Shown: one piece after another, positions 51,721 to 61,124 of the stretch
Layout: each line of letters opens with the position of its first letter
Position numbering within the stretch: position 1 is the stretch's first letter
From: Fundidesulfovibrio agrisoli
GTDB taxonomy: Bacteria > Desulfobacterota > Desulfovibrionia > Desulfovibrionales > Desulfovibrionaceae
Length of the DNA: 64,000 nucleotides
Direction of reading: 5' to 3'
Assembly: GCF_022808715.1 (NCBI RefSeq)
Contig: NZ_JAKZKX010000004.1
Coordinates: 124,001 to 188,000 of the forward strand
The notes under the pieces: generated by a model
Told to the model about the DNA's origin: nothing
What the model saw: the letters and a program-made list of their open reading frames with translations, nothing else
Database searches by the model: none
Position numbers and translations under genes: made by a program

Positions 51721-53190
51721 TCAACCCGTGGGGTTCGAGCGCTCCGGGTGGCCCCGATGGGCGCGCTGCACGCTCATGACGAAGCAGGCCACGTTGTCCT
51801 TCTGCTCGAAGGTCAGCGAGCCGCCCATGGTGCGCAGCAGCCTGTGGCAGAAGGGCAGGCCGATGGTGTCGCCGCCTTCGTCGAAGGGCAGGAAGACCTT
51901 GTCCACGTCGGGCACGGGAGTGGCCTGTCCGCCGCAGACCTCCAGGTGCAGGAAACGCTCGCTCTCGAAGGTGCGCAGCCACATGCCGCCCTTTGGTGGC
52001 AGGTTGGCCAGGGTGGAGCGGATCAGGTTGATGACAACCTGTGTGAGCAGCTCCGCGTCCTCCTCCACTGTGGCCGAGGCGATGTCCTGGAGGAACCGGG
52101 GCGCGACGCCGTTGGCCTCCAGCTCCGGCGAGAGCAGGTCCAGGCATTTGCCCGCGATGGCCCCCAGGTCGCAGGGCTCGCGGTGGAGCTTCACGGGGCT
52201 CAGGTAGTCGCGGATGCGGTCCAGGATGCGCTCCAGGCGCTGGGCCTCGTCCAGGATCACCTGGGCCTCGGCGGATTCTGGCTGCTTTTTGACCAGCCTG
52301 CGCGCATACCCCGCGATGGAGACCAGCGGGTTGCGGATCTCGTGCGCCACCTCGGCGGAGATTGCGCCCAGGGTCTTCACCTTCTCCTTCTGAACCAGAT
52401 ATTTCTCCAGCATCAGCCGGTCGGTGATGTCGAGCACCACGCCCTCAACCTGGGGCCGCTCGCAGGTCGCGCCGCAAGGCGGCGTGGGAATGCTCTTGAT
52501 GATGCCGTGCACCACCCGGCCGGACTTGCGCAGCATCCGGCAGGTCTTGGAAAAGGCGAAGGCCCCGTCCTGCAGGCGCTGGTTCAGGCTGCCCCGCACG
52601 CGCTCGCGGTCCTCGGGGTGGATGCGCTCCAGGAACCAGCCCTCCCGGGTGCGGGCCTCTTCGGGGGTGAAGCCCAGCATGCCCATGCAGGCGCTGTTCA
52701 CGAACTGCACGTTCAGGTGGTCGTCCAGGCTGAAGATCATCAGCGGGATGTTGTGCACCAGGTTGGAGTAGCGGGCCTCGGCCCGGCGCACCTGGATGGT
52801 CAGCTCCCGGCGCTCCAGCACGGCGGACACCGCGTGGGCCAGCAGGTCGAAGCTCTCGATGGGCTTGATGATGTAGTCCCAGGCGCCGAGGCGGAAGGCG
52901 TGGATGGCGTCCTGGATGTCGGCGCGGCCGGAGATCACGATCACGGGGGTGTCGTCGCCGATGCGCCGTTTTTCCTCCAGGAAGGCCAGGCCGTCCATCA
53001 CCGGCATGCGCAGGTCCAGCAGAACGAGGTCGGGCTTGGTGGCGCTGAGGGCCACCAAACCCTCGATGCCGCTGCCGGCTTCGACGGCCTTGTAACCGGC
53101 ATCCTCTATCCAGGCCACGAGGGTGCTGCGGACGGCGATGTCGTCGTCCACGGTGAGGATGATGCGGGGGCTGGCTTCTTGCTGGGTCAT
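51721..53190 (-). CDS. Hybrid sensor histidine kinase, receiver-PAS-kinase
   Basis: A 489-residue protein with an N-terminal receiver (LTVDDDIAVRSTL, phospho-Asp in VLLDLRMPV, Lys in IIKPI), a PAS domain (residues about 140-250), a HisKA helix with AHEIRNPLVSI, and an ATPase region. The N box is present in LIRSTLANLPP, but the G1 box normally D-x-G-x-G reads VCGGQAT, and the G2 region reads GDTIGLPF. Kinase activity may thus be reduced. The unusual order, receiver first, suggests a phosphorelay member. GAGGGG precedes the ATG at 53190. Confidence 0.85.
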   Translation of the reverse strand: MTQQEASPRIILTVDDDIAVRSTLVAWIEDAGYKAVEAGSGIEGLVALSATKPDLVLLDLRMPVMDGLAFLEEKRRIGDDTPVIVISGRADIQDAIHAFRLGAWDYIIKPIESFDLLAHAVSAVLERRELTIQVRRAEARYSNLVHNIPLMIFSLDDHLNVQFVNSACMGMLGFTPEEARTREGWFLERIHPEDRERVRGSLNQRLQDGAFAFSKTCRMLRKSGRVVHGIIKSIPTPPCGATCERPQVEGVVLDITDRLMLEKYLVQKEKVKTLGAISAEVAHEIRNPLVSIAGYARRLVKKQPESAEAQVILDEAQRLERILDRIRDYLSPVKLHREPCDLGAIAGKCLDLLSPELEANGVAPRFLQDIASATVEEDAELLTQVVINLIRSTLANLPPKGGMWLRTFESERFLHLEVCGGQATPVPDVDKVFLPFDEGGDTIGLPFCHRLLRTMGGSLTFEQKDNVACFVMSVQRAHRGHPERSNPTG

Positions 53191-53313
53191 GTGCGTCCCC
53201 TCGGAAGAGGCTGACTCCATCAATGGGCGAAATCGGGGGTTATGGCAAGAGGCGCACATAAAAGGGGGGCCGGATGGCCCCCCTTTGTGCGTCAGGCGGG
53301 ATGCGGCTCGACC

Positions 53314-53661
<348 letters not shown>

Positions 53662-55278
53662 CTAGCGGTGGGTCTTGTTCACGGAGAAGTCGGGGTAGGC
53701 GGTGACGCCGACTTCCGCCTCGTCCAGGCCGTCGCGCTCGATCTCGGGGCTCACGCGCAGCTTCACGAACACGTTGAGCACCTTGAAGAAGACGAAGAAG
53801 GCCACGAAGACGAAGATGAAGTTGGTCAGCACGCCGATGCACTGGGCCATGAACTGGCCGGAATCGCCGTAGAGCAGGCCCTTCACGGTGCCCTCGACGG
53901 TGTTCAGGGCGTCGCCGTAGGTGCCGTCCGCGAAGATGCCCACGGCCAGCAGGCCCCAGGCGCCGTTGACGCCGTGCACCGAGATGGCGCCCACGGGGTC
54001 ATCCACCTTCAGGGTGCGGTCGACGAAGAAGACGCTCACGCACAGCAGCACGCCGGCGATCAGGCCGATGATGATGGCCGAGGAGGCGTTGACGAAGGCG
54101 CAGGGGGCCGTGATGGCGACCAGGGCCGCCAGCAGGCCGTTGGCGGCCATGGAGGCGTCGGGTTTGCCGTAGACGAGCCACATGTACAGCAGGGCGGAGA
54201 AGGAACCAGCGGCGGAGGCCAGCATGGTGTTGGTGGCCACGATGCCGATGCGCAGGTCGGAACCGGCCAGGGTGGAGCCGGCGTTGAAGCCGAACCAGCC
54301 GAAGGCCAGGATCAGGCAGCCGGCAATGGCCATGGGGATGTGATGGCCGGGGATGGCGTTGACCTTGCCGCCGGGGCCGTACTTGCCGAGGCGGGGTCCG
54401 AGGCAGATGGCGCCCGCCAGGGCCGCCACGCCGCCGGTCATGTGCACGACGGAGGAGCCCGCGAAGTCGACGACGCCGTGGCCCAGGCTGAAGTTCTTGC
54501 CCAGCGTGGAGAGCCAGCCGCCGCCCCACACCCAGTTGGCGTACAGGGGGTAGATGAACATGGACATGTAGAAGCCGTAGATCACGAAGGATTTGAAGGT
54601 CCAACGTTCGGCCATGGAGCCGGTGGGGATGGTCACGGCGGTGTCCATGAAGACCATCTGGAAGAGGAACATGGTGAAGATGGCCACGTCATAGGCGTCG
54701 CCCCCAAGCAGGAAGCCCTTGAGGCCGAAGAGGCCGAAGTCCTTCCCGAAGAGGGTGATGGCGAACTCGGTGTCCATGGTGCCGCCGCCGCCCAGGGTGA
54801 CGAAGGGGCCCGCGCCGCCCATCTGCAGGGCGTAACCGGTGAGCCAGTAGCCGAGCATGCCGATGCCGTAGACCATGAAGTTCATGGTCATGGTGTGGGC
54901 GGCGTTCTTGGCGCGGGTGAAGCCGGTCTCGGCCAGGGCGAAGCCCAGCTGCATAAACATGACCAGGAAGCCGCAGACCAGCGTCCAGACGAAGTTGATG
55001 GAGATCTTGTTCTTGCCCGCAGCCTCGGCGGCTTTGGCGGCAAGGGGCTCCTTCTCGCTCATGGCGGCGAGCTCTTCCTTGGTGGGCGCGTTGGCCGCGT
55101 AGCCGATGATGTCAGCGGCGGTGCCGAGGGTGGCGCCGGTCGGATCGGGCTTGGCCGGTTCGGCGGCGGCCTCGGCGGCGGGGGCTTCAGGTTTGGCGTC
55201 CTGGGCCATGGCGGCCAAGGGCAGGCACGCCAGGCTGAACATTACGCTCAGGACGAGGCACGAGAGGAGCTTTTTCAT
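53662..55278 (-). CDS. amtB: Ammonium transporter with long N-terminal periplasmic extension
   Basis: A 538-residue protein. A signal peptide (residues 1-26, ending AAMAQ) and a ~65-residue Ala/Pro/Glu/Lys-rich segment precede the 11-helix Amt core. The pore His pair is in SSVVHMTGG and ISVHGVNGAWG. The family usually has a shorter N-terminus. It is paired with the PII gene. Its divergent partner is a second amtB. Confidence 0.95.
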   Translation of the reverse strand: MKKLLSCLVLSVMFSLACLPLAAMAQDAKPEAPAAEAAAEPAKPDPTGATLGTAADIIGYAANAPTKEELAAMSEKEPLAAKAAEAAGKNKISINFVWTLVCGFLVMFMQLGFALAETGFTRAKNAAHTMTMNFMVYGIGMLGYWLTGYALQMGGAGPFVTLGGGGTMDTEFAITLFGKDFGLFGLKGFLLGGDAYDVAIFTMFLFQMVFMDTAVTIPTGSMAERWTFKSFVIYGFYMSMFIYPLYANWVWGGGWLSTLGKNFSLGHGVVDFAGSSVVHMTGGVAALAGAICLGPRLGKYGPGGKVNAIPGHHIPMAIAGCLILAFGWFGFNAGSTLAGSDLRIGIVATNTMLASAAGSFSALLYMWLVYGKPDASMAANGLLAALVAITAPCAFVNASSAIIIGLIAGVLLCVSVFFVDRTLKVDDPVGAISVHGVNGAWGLLAVGIFADGTYGDALNTVEGTVKGLLYGDSGQFMAQCIGVLTNFIFVFVAFFVFFKVLNVFVKLRVSPEIERDGLDEAEVGVTAYPDFSVNKTHR

Positions 55279-55940
55279 ACCTTACCTCCAAACAATATAC
55301 TCAATGGATTTACGCTTTTGTCCAAGTCGGCATGTTGAGTCGAACGATTTGTTCAACATTCTGTTATTTATGAAGAATCTATGGGTGCGAGCATGTGATT
55401 CCCCCTTGTCGAACCAGGGCGCGGCTTCACGCTGCCCTCCCAACGCGCCTCACTGAGGCAAGTCGTCCTTCGGAGCGGTAGCCGAAAAAAGCAGTTGGTT
55501 TGTGTCTATATCGTTAAGATGCTCAATTCAAGACTAAATTACCACTTTTGTAAATTTCAAAAAGGAAAGGTAAGCGGGGTGACACAAAGGACATGGGGCA
55601 TCGCCCGGGTGGCGGATTTCCTGGGAAATCGGCGGCTCTGCGCGCAAATTATCAGTCTGGACGATGAGTTGTTTCGAGGTGGTCAGGAGGGGGGATCACC
55701 CGGATGGCATGCGCGGAGCGCCCTGGGCAGCCCAGGTGCATACAATTTTGAATGAGTTTTGAAAATTGAGCGAAGCTTACAAAAAATACTTGCAAAAGTG
55801 TAAAAACAGCTCTAGTCATGAAGCCGTGCAGCCGACCGGGCGGAACAGGCAGGAGCGTCCGGTAGGGAAAACGGCCAGCGCAGGTCCCCGGCAGGACAGC
55901 CCTGCCGGGGGGCCACCCACGAAAACAGGAGGACATCTAT
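55279..55940. promoter_or_regulatory. Long divergent region between two ammonium transporter genes
   Basis: About 660 bases, with two AT-rich segments (about 55290-55390 and 55490-55580) and another near 55740-55810, in contrast to the flanking genes. No reading frame in it has protein-like composition. It should hold both promoters and nitrogen control sites. I could not place a confident -24/-12 site. A hairpin near the right end is listed separately. Confidence 0.5.
55886..55910 (+). promoter_or_regulatory. Leader hairpin before the second amtB
   Basis: A perfect 10-bp stem: CCCCGGCAGG (55886-55895) with CCTGCCGGGG (55901-55910), loop ACAGC. No T tract follows. It lies about 30 bases before the amtB start, just upstream of the AGGAGG ribosome site. 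It may affect translation or mRNA stability. Confidence 0.55.
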
Positions 55941-57152
55941 ATGAACGCGGCGGACACTGCATTTATCCTCGTATCGGCAGCCCTGGTGCTGCTCATGACC
56001 CCGGGCCTGGGCCTGTTCTACGGCGGCATGGTCCGCTCCAAGAACGTCCTGGCAACCTTGATGCACAGCTATGTGCTCATCGCCCTGATCTCCATCGAGT
56101 GGGCCATCCTCGGCTACACGATGGCCTTCGGCTCCGACATCGGCGGCCTGGTGGGCGGCCTGGACTACCTCAACCTGGCGGGCATGGATAAGCCCAACGA
56201 ACTGGCCAAGACCGTGCCTCATCTGGCCTTCATGGCCTTCCAGATGATGTTCGCGGTCATCACCCCGGCGCTTATCTCCGGCGCGTTCGCCGAGCGCATC
56301 AAATTCAGCGCGTTCCTGATCTTCAGCCTCATCTGGGCGGTCTGCATCTACAACCCGCTCGCCCACTGGGTCTGGGGCGGCGGCTGGCTGGGAACCCTGG
56401 GCGCGCTCGACTTCGCCGGCGGCGCGGTCGTCCACATGAGCTCCGGTGCTTCCGCCCTGGCCTTCGTGCTCTTCCTCGGCAAGCGCAAGAACTACGGTCG
56501 CGAGCCCTTCATTCCTCACAACCTGCCCATGACCATCCTCGGCGCGGGCATCCTGTGGTTCGGCTGGTTCGGCTTCAACGCCGGCAGCGCCCTCTCCGCC
56601 GGCGACCTGGCCTCCTCGGCCTTCGTCACCACGCACCTGGCCGCCTCCGCCGCCGCCCTCTCCTGGATACTGGCCGAGTGGGTGCACCGCGGCAAGCCCA
56701 CCACCCTGGGCCTGGCCTCCGGCGCGGTCGCCGGCCTGGTCGCCATCACCCCGGCCGCCGGCTTCGTCACCCCCATGTCCTCCATCGTGATCGGCCTGGT
56801 GGGCGGAGTGGTCTGCTACATGGGCGTGAACCTCAAGCACATGTTCCGGTACGACGACGCCCTGGACGTGGTGGGCGTGCACGGCCTGGGCGGCACCTGG
56901 GGCGCGCTGGCCACCGGCCTGTTCGCCACCAAGGCCGTGAACGATGCCGGCAACGACGGCCTGCTCTACGGCAACCCCGAGCTGCTCTGGAACCAGTTCG
57001 TCTCCGTGGTCGCCACCTGGGGCTTCTGCTTCGTGGGCACCCTGGTCATCCTCTTCGTGGTCAACATGATCGTGAAGGTGCGCGTCACCGAGCAGGACGA
57101 GGACAAGGGCCTGGACGTGAGCCAGCACGGCGAAACCGGCTACCAGAACTAA
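55941..57152 (+). CDS. amtB: Ammonium transporter
   Basis: A 403-residue Amt protein of standard length without signal extension. Conserved segments include LFYGGMVRSKNVLATLMHS, the pore His pair in GGAVVHMSSG and VGVHGLGGTWG, and WFGFNAGSALS. It starts with AGGAGG upstream. It is translated with the PII gene 12 bases on. Together with the divergent glnB-amtB pair it doubles the ammonium-sensing modules here. Confidence 0.96.
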   Translation: MNAADTAFILVSAALVLLMTPGLGLFYGGMVRSKNVLATLMHSYVLIALISIEWAILGYTMAFGSDIGGLVGGLDYLNLAGMDKPNELAKTVPHLAFMAFQMMFAVITPALISGAFAERIKFSAFLIFSLIWAVCIYNPLAHWVWGGGWLGTLGALDFAGGAVVHMSSGASALAFVLFLGKRKNYGREPFIPHNLPMTILGAGILWFGWFGFNAGSALSAGDLASSAFVTTHLAASAAALSWILAEWVHRGKPTTLGLASGAVAGLVAITPAAGFVTPMSSIVIGLVGGVVCYMGVNLKHMFRYDDALDVVGVHGLGGTWGALATGLFATKAVNDAGNDGLLYGNPELLWNQFVSVVATWGFCFVGTLVILFVVNMIVKVRVTEQDEDKGLDVSQHGETGYQN

Positions 57153-57164
57153 GGAGCGACCCCC

Positions 57165-57503
57165 ATGCGCAAGATCGAAATCATCACCCGGCCCTACAAG
57201 CTGGAAGACATCAAGAAGGCACTCACCGACGCGGGCGTGAAGGGCATGACCGTCTCCGAGGTCAAGGGCTTCGGCCGCCAGCGCGGGCACAAGGAAATCT
57301 ACCGCGGGGCGGAGTACCAGGTGGACTTCGTACCCAAGATCAAGATAGAGCTGGTCATCGACCAGGCCATCGTCCCCGCGGTGCTCAAAGCCGTGGAAGG
57401 CGCCGCCCGCACGGGCGAGGTGGGAGACGGCAAGATCTTCATCACCCCCGTGGAAGAAGTGGTGCGCATCCGCACCGGCGAAACGGGCAAAGACGCCATC
57501 TAA
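57165..57503 (+). CDS. glnK: Nitrogen regulatory protein PII (GlnK-type)
   Basis: A 112-residue PII protein. The T-loop (GHKEIYRGAEY) keeps the uridylylated Tyr51; the B loop is [11 protein letters not shown]. It follows amtB, as glnK does in most bacteria, and precedes glnD, which modifies it. It differs from the other PII in about a third of residues. Confidence 0.95.
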   Translation: MRKIEIITRPYKLEDIKKALTDAGVKGMTVSEVKGFGRQRGHKEIYRGAEYQVDFVPKIKIELVIDQAIVPAVLKAVEGAARTGEVGDGKIFITPVEEVVRIRTGETGKDAI

Positions 57504-57516
57504 CCGAACCAACACG

Positions 57517-57546
57517 AAAAGGGGCCGGACATCCGGCCCCTTTTTT
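57517..57546 (+). terminator. Terminator between glnK and glnD
   Basis: GGGGCCGGA (57521-57529) pairs with TCCGGCCCC (57532-57540) and is flanked by AAAA and six T (57541-57546). It may uncouple glnD from the amtB-glnK transcript, although glnD starts only nine bases later. Confidence 0.85.
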
Positions 57547-57555
57547 CATTTTCGT

Positions 57556-60135
57556 ATGGCAAAACACACACCCGGCGCTTTCGAGACGCTCAAGCTGGCC
57601 CGCCAGGAGATCCTGGCCCATCCGGACGCCACACTCTGCAGCAGGCTCAGCGAGGCCTTCGACGCCTATTTCAGGGCCCGGGTCGGCGAGATCCCGCCCC
57701 AGCGCACCCCCTTCGCGGTCATGGCCGTGGGCGGGTACGGGCGCTCGGAGCTCTGCCCCCGCTCGGACATCGACGTGCTCATCCTCTATAAGAGGTCCGT
57801 GCCGGGCGAAGCCAAGGAGCTCTCCCAGGCGGTCTTCTTTCCCCTGTGGGATCTCGGGCTGGAACTGGGTCACGGGGTGCGCTCCATTTCGGACTGCATC
57901 GACCTCTCCCGCAAGGACTGGCAGGTCTTCGCCTCCCTGCTGGACGTACGCCTCCTGGCGGGCGACGCCGCCGTCTTCGAGGAGTTCGTGGCCCGGCGCG
58001 ACAAGAAGCTGCTTCCGGGTTCGGCCAAGAATTTCAAGCAGTGGCTTGAGGCGCAGAACGCGACACGCTCCTCAACCTACGGCGACGCCTCGGGGATGCT
58101 GGAGCCCAACCTGAAGGAGGGCATGGGCGGCCTGCGCGACGTGCACCAGGTGCGCTGGCTGGATTTCCTCTCCCGGCGGGAGGGGGAGGGCCTGCCCCAG
58201 GACGACCTGGCCGTGCTGGATGCGCACCTGCGCTTTCTGCTCACGGTGCGCAACCACCTGCACCTGCTGGAGAGCCACAAGACCGACCGCCTGGGCCTGG
58301 ACGCCCAGCGCGAGCTGGCCCAGCGCCTGGGCTTCGTCGCTTCCGGCGAGATCCTGGCCGTCGAGGCGTTCATGGCCGAGCTGCACCGGGTCATGGCCGA
58401 GATACGCACCCTGCACCGGGCCACCTGGCCGCTGCTGGCCATGGAGCCGGGCCGCAAGCGCGCACCCCAGGTCGCCCTGGGCGGCTGCGCCGTCATGGGG
58501 CAGGAGGGCCTCGGCTTCGACCTGCCCCCGGGCAAGGGCGTGAGCCCGGAACAGATCCTGGAGATATTCGGCTACGCCTTGCGCCACGGCAAGGCCATGT
58601 CCCTGGCCGCGAGGCGCGCCATCGAGGCCGGGCTGCCGGACCTGGCCAGCTTCGCGGCCACGGCCGAGGGCGCGGCCCACGCCCGCGAGTTGCTGACCCG
58701 GGCCATGCTCCATCCCGGCAGCGAGGCCGCCCTGACCGACATGGTGGAGACCGGCGTGCTCGGCGCGCTCTTGCCCGAGTTCGCCCGCGTGCGCGACATG
58801 GTGCAGTACGACGTGTTCCACATCCACCCAGTGGGCCGCCACACCCTGGAGACCATCTTCGAGATCAAGCGCCTGGCCGACCCCGCCAGCCCCTACCACG
58901 CCCATTACGCTGCCCTGCCGCACCCCGAGCGGCTTTTCTGGGGCGCGCTCTGCCACGACATCGGCAAGGGCCTGGGCGGGGCCCACTCCGAGAAAGGCGC
59001 GGACATCGTGCGCGAGATGCTCGACCGTCTCGGCATGGGCGACGAGGCCCTCTCGGACATCTGCTTCCTGGTGCTCCGGCACCTGATGCTCGCGGACACG
59101 GCCTTCCGGCGCGACATCTCCGACCGCGACATCCTGGCCGAGTGCGCCCAGCGCACAGGCTCCGTGCAGCGCCTGGACATGCTCCTGCTGCTCACCGTAG
59201 CCGACTCCATGGCCACCGGGCCTTCTGCCTGGAACGACTGGAAGGCCAGCCTGCTGGGGGAGCTGTACGGCAAGGTGCGCGCCGCGCTCACGGGCGGCAA
59301 GCTCTTCGACCCCTCCGACGCCCAGCACATGATGGTGCTGCGCGACCACCTGCACGACAAGGCCCGGGGCCTCTTCAACCCCGAACGCCTGGAGGCCTGC
59401 CTGGACGCCATGCCCCCGCGCTACCTGCTCAGCCGCAAGCCCGAGAACATCCTGGGCGACCTGGCCCTGGTGGCGCAGCTGGAGGCCGACCTGGAGGATG
59501 ACTTCCGGCAGCGACCCTCCAGCGTGGCAGGGCGCGGCGTGGCCGTGGTGGAAACGATCCCCTATCCCGGCGGCGACGGCTGGAAGGTGACCCTGGCCGC
59601 CAAGCACCAGCCCTCGCTCTTCGCCACCGTGGCGGGCGTGCTGGCCCTGCACGACGTGAACATCCGCTCGGCCGAGTTCTTCCTCTGGAGCGACTCCACC
59701 GAGCTGCACGCCTACCAGACCTCCAACCCGCCGGACACCCTCTTCTCCGACGAACTCTGGGCCAGGGTGCGCCGGGCGGTCCGCTACGCGCTCACGGGAA
59801 AGCTCTCGCTTGATTACCGCATCCAGCAGAAGCGGGCCTCCCCCCTGACGCCCCGCCAGCCGGACATGGGCATCACCCCCGGCGTGGTGGTGGACAACGA
59901 CGGCTCGGACTCCTTCACCATCATCCAGGTGCGCGCGGGCGACCGCATCGGCCTGCTCTACGACATCGCCGTGGTTCTGGATTCCCTGGGCCTGGACGTG
60001 CGCATGGCCAAGATCGACACCCAGGGCCTGGACGTGTTCGACGTGTTCTTCGTGCGCGGCGAGAAAGGCCGCAAGATCACGGAAGGCGCCAAGCTGGAGG
60101 AGATCCGCCTGGCGCTGCTGGCGGCGGTCTCCTAG
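57556..60135 (+). CDS. glnD: Bifunctional uridylyltransferase/uridylyl-removing enzyme
   Basis: An 859-residue protein of full length. Nucleotidyltransferase motif GGYGRSELCPRSDIDVLIL (residues about 55-75), HD domain GALCHDIGKGLGGAHSEKG near 460, and two C-terminal ACT domains (GDGWKVTLAAKHQPSLFATVAGVL and FTIIQVRAGDRIGLLYDIAVVLDSL). It uridylylates PII when glutamine is low and removes UMP when it is high. Both PII genes lie immediately upstream or divergently, an unusually compact arrangement. Confidence 0.96.
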   Translation: MAKHTPGAFETLKLARQEILAHPDATLCSRLSEAFDAYFRARVGEIPPQRTPFAVMAVGGYGRSELCPRSDIDVLILYKRSVPGEAKELSQAVFFPLWDLGLELGHGVRSISDCIDLSRKDWQVFASLLDVRLLAGDAAVFEEFVARRDKKLLPGSAKNFKQWLEAQNATRSSTYGDASGMLEPNLKEGMGGLRDVHQVRWLDFLSRREGEGLPQDDLAVLDAHLRFLLTVRNHLHLLESHKTDRLGLDAQRELAQRLGFVASGEILAVEAFMAELHRVMAEIRTLHRATWPLLAMEPGRKRAPQVALGGCAVMGQEGLGFDLPPGKGVSPEQILEIFGYALRHGKAMSLAARRAIEAGLPDLASFAATAEGAAHARELLTRAMLHPGSEAALTDMVETGVLGALLPEFARVRDMVQYDVFHIHPVGRHTLETIFEIKRLADPASPYHAHYAALPHPERLFWGALCHDIGKGLGGAHSEKGADIVREMLDRLGMGDEALSDICFLVLRHLMLADTAFRRDISDRDILAECAQRTGSVQRLDMLLLLTVADSMATGPSAWNDWKASLLGELYGKVRAALTGGKLFDPSDAQHMMVLRDHLHDKARGLFNPERLEACLDAMPPRYLLSRKPENILGDLALVAQLEADLEDDFRQRPSSVAGRGVAVVETIPYPGGDGWKVTLAAKHQPSLFATVAGVLALHDVNIRSAEFFLWSDSTELHAYQTSNPPDTLFSDELWARVRRAVRYALTGKLSLDYRIQQKRASPLTPRQPDMGITPGVVVDNDGSDSFTIIQVRAGDRIGLLYDIAVVLDSLGLDVRMAKIDTQGLDVFDVFFVRGEKGRKITEGAKLEEIRLALLAAVS

Positions 60136-60211
60136 CGTCGGCGCGCCATGGGGGCGGGCGGCCTGCCGCGTGTTCCGCCAGGCCCCGCCGTTGGTTTCCA
60201 GCAGAAACGAA

Positions 60212-60275
60212 AGGGCCGCCCCTTGCGGAGCGGCCCTGGCCGTGCGTGCGGTAGGGCCGCCCTTGCGGACGGCCC
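60212..60275. repeat. Two near-identical hairpins after glnD
   Basis: AGGGCCGC (60212-60219) with GCGGCCCT (60230-60237), and GGGCCG (60254-60259) with CGGCCC (60270-60275); the loops also match (CCTTGCGGA). They are tandem copies of one element of about 26 bases. No T tract follows, so they may be processing or mRNA-stability elements rather than terminators. Confidence 0.6.
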
Positions 60276-60290
60276 ATGGCAGTGGTCGCC

Positions 60291-60650
60291 TTACGCGGCC
60301 TGTTTCTTTTCCCAGTCGCGCAGGGCGATCTTGAGCGCGCCAACCACAAAAGTGTCGCAGTCGTACTTGGGGTTGACCTTTTCGAGCTTGCTGCACAGAT
60401 CCTCGTTGGTGATGGGGTAGGCGTCGTAGATCGACATGCCCTTGACCATCTTGACCAGGGTGGTCAGGCAGGCGCGGCTGTAGCGGCAGCCGTCGACCTG
60501 GCCCCCGGCGTCGACAATGGTTTCATCGACGATCAGAAGCTGCATGCGGATGGACTTCTTGCAAGTCGTGCAGCCGTGAACGCCTTCGCAATTGTAATTA
60601 TCGAGCAAACGAAGTTCGCTGGAACAGGAGTTCCCGTGGACAGTGTCCAT
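60291..60650 (-). CDS. IscU/NifU-like iron-sulfur scaffold protein
   Basis: A 119-residue protein with the IscU fold pattern: GCTTCKKSIRMQLLIVDETIV (IscU has CGDVM...), VDGCRYSRACLTTLVKMVKGMSIYDAYPI, and the C-terminal KYDCDTFVVGALKIAL where IscU has IHCSILAEDAIKAAI. Cysteines sit at the three ligand positions, with extra Cys nearby (CEGVHGC, GCRYSRAC). The N-terminal ~25 residues are extra. It probably assembles or carries Fe-S clusters. There is no isc or nif gene nearby. GAGG six bases before the ATG at 60650 selects this start. Confidence 0.75.
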   Translation of the reverse strand: MDTVHGNSCSSELRLLDNYNCEGVHGCTTCKKSIRMQLLIVDETIVDAGGQVDGCRYSRACLTTLVKMVKGMSIYDAYPITNEDLCSKLEKVNPKYDCDTFVVGALKIALRDWEKKQAA

Positions 60651-61124
60651 AGAAGACCTCATAGTATATGGAAAAATAGTTCTGGATATGCCGCCGTCGC
60701 GCTGAACGCATGAAGGGCGGCACGACAACGCATGCCCGGAGGTGATGGGGTTAAATGTCCGGTGCGGAATGCGTAGCCGTCGCCTCAACCACTGCCGAGG
60801 CCGAGATACGACCGAGCGGCTGTGATCGTCAATAAAAAAGTGCCCACTGTGCGATTATTTTCACAAGCCACTCGCGGGCCGATATCGGCTGTGACCACGC
60901 AACCTGGCGTCATGACGAATGATTCACCTGGAATGTGCGGCGCCAGGCCGGGTATTCGGCCAGTTCCCGAGCGGGGGGGAGCAGGCCGCGGGAGTATTGG
61001 GTGGCCCAACTCAGGGCTCCGGGCAAAGCTTTCGGGCGATATGTTTTCCTGGCGGCGAGCCTCTCCGGGGTTGCCAGAGCGGGCCTGCGGTCATAATGGC
61101 AGTGCGGAGGCTCAAGGCGACACC
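60651..61124. other. Divergent intergenic region
   Basis: About 470 bases between the IscU-like gene and the Cys-cluster gene, holding both promoters. A TGTG...TCACA pair at 60848-60865 has eight bases between the arms instead of the six of Crp sites. No reading frame is credible. Confidence 0.35.

Noticed and set aside
55495-55755. 86-codon plus-strand frame between the two amtB genes
   Set aside because: Composition changes abruptly along its length and no Shine-Dalgarno is present; the AT-rich stretch is better explained as regulatory DNA.
60848-60865. TGTG...TCACA pair resembling a Crp site
   Set aside because: The arms are eight bases apart instead of six, so it does not fit the site.
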